Shown: positions 63,701 through 64,000 of the stretch, piece after piece
Layout: each line of letters starts with the position of its first letter
How positions within the stretch are numbered: position 1 is the first letter of the stretch
Source: Solibacillus isronensis
GTDB taxonomy: Bacteria; Bacillota; Bacilli; Bacillales_A; Planococcaceae
DNA: 64,000 bases
Assembly: GCF_023715405.1 (NCBI RefSeq)
Contig: NZ_JAMBOC010000001.1
Location: forward strand, 1,674,001-1,738,000
Direction: 5' to 3'
The notes under the pieces: model-generated
The model's input: the letters and a program-made list of their open reading frames with translations, nothing else
Database searches by the model: none
What the model was told of the DNA's origin: nothing
Made by a program: the position numbers and the translations under genes

Positions 63701-64000
63701 TTATTTATCTTCGTTTAGGCCACGTAGTAAAGCATCGATTTTGTTTCCGTATTCGATTGCTGTATCGAATTCGAATGCCAGTTCAGGCGTACGGCGTAAG
63801 CGAATACGTGAACCAACTTCAGAACGGATGAAACCGGATGCTTTTTCTAACGCTTGCAATGTTTCCGCACGTTCGCGGTCATTGCCTAACGATGTAATAT
63901 AAACAGTTGCTTGCTGTAAGTCTCCTGTTACTGCTACATCAGTAACCGTAACGAAGCCTACACGCGGATCTTTGATTTTGCGCGCAATGATTTCAGTAAT
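63701..64000 (-). CDS. rbfA: Ribosome-binding factor A (5' part beyond window)
   Basis: Reading the minus strand from the window end gives 99 codons and a stop. It begins [20 protein letters not shown] and includes [28 protein letters not shown] and a short acidic end (GLNEDK). These are the KH-like fold and conserved segments of RbfA, which matures the 16S rRNA 5' end in 30S assembly. The usual length is about 115-120 aa, so only a short N-terminal part is missing. It is the upstream gene of the truB-ribF group. Confidence 0.95.
   Translation of the reverse strand: MTEIIARKIKDPRVGFVTVTDVAVTGDLQQATVYITSLGNDRERAETLQALEKASGFIRSEVGSRIRLRRTPELAFEFDTAIEYGNKIDALLRGLNEDK

Noticed and set aside
1-64000. 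tRNA, rRNA and insertion-sequence transposase genes
   Set aside because: I saw no cloverleaf, rRNA segment or transposase frame in the window.

Overview
This window looks like the chromosome of a spore-forming, low-GC Gram-positive bacterium of order Bacillales. I would place it in or near the Planococcaceae (Solibacillus/Lysinibacillus-like), but the genus is an inference. The evidence is the Bacillus-type gene order from rbfA back to rny, the dipicolinate synthase genes dpaAB, spoIIIE, an S-layer-homology (SLH) protein and AT-rich intergenic DNA. Almost every gene is on the minus strand. The exceptions are three small genes at the left edge and one four-gene operon near 54.5-56.9 kb.

Region by region. 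(1) 1-1.45 kb, plus strand: the end of a DnaB-type helicase gene and two unrecognised small genes, possibly the edge of a mobile element. (2) 1.6-18.5 kb: a tightly packed surface-polysaccharide operon read right to left. It runs from an initiating sugar-phosphate transferase through a CapN-like reductase, a glycosyltransferase and the capE-capF-capG set for UDP-L-FucNAc, then three glycosyltransferases, a membrane GT-C/Wzy candidate, a TupA-like ATP-grasp enzyme and a Wzx flippase, to a QueC-like PP-loop enzyme, UDP-glucose dehydrogenase and UDP-glucuronate 4-epimerase. (3) 19.1-24.2 kb: galU, capD, the PHP phosphatase capC, the tyrosine kinase capB and its membrane adaptor capA. Regions 2 and 3 together resemble the Staphylococcus aureus type 5/8 capsule toolkit, with a glucuronate/galacturonate branch in place of the ManNAcA branch. 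(4) 24.4-27.2 kb: an unrecognised membrane-anchored protein and an SLH protein. (5) 27.6-54.3 kb: conserved backbone of rny, recA, cinA, pgsA, rodZ, ymfK-ymfJ-ymfI-ymfH-ymfF, the nucleoside importer nupNOPQ with a GntR regulator, spoIIIE, rnjB, dapA, asd, dpaB, dpaA and ymxH. (6) 54.4-56.9 kb: a plus-strand GntR (YtrA-type) regulator with an ABC exporter. (7) 57-64 kb: mlpA, pnp, rpsO, ribF, truB and the end of rbfA.

The most unusual signal is in the intergenic DNA. Four backbone gaps (near 29.5, 35.35, 39.75 and 50.45 kb) each hold an array of short cores spaced almost exactly 21 bp apart. Every array has its own core sequence. All four start just past the terminator of the upstream minus-strand gene, and all read on the minus strand as heptad-like peptides that are repeatedly broken by stops or frameshifts. 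A separate dispersed hairpin element occurs three times (39.3, 58.3 and 63.4 kb), with conserved arms but stems whose sequence differs between copies while remaining paired. I know of no name for either family. Both need a genome-wide search before any claim of novelty.
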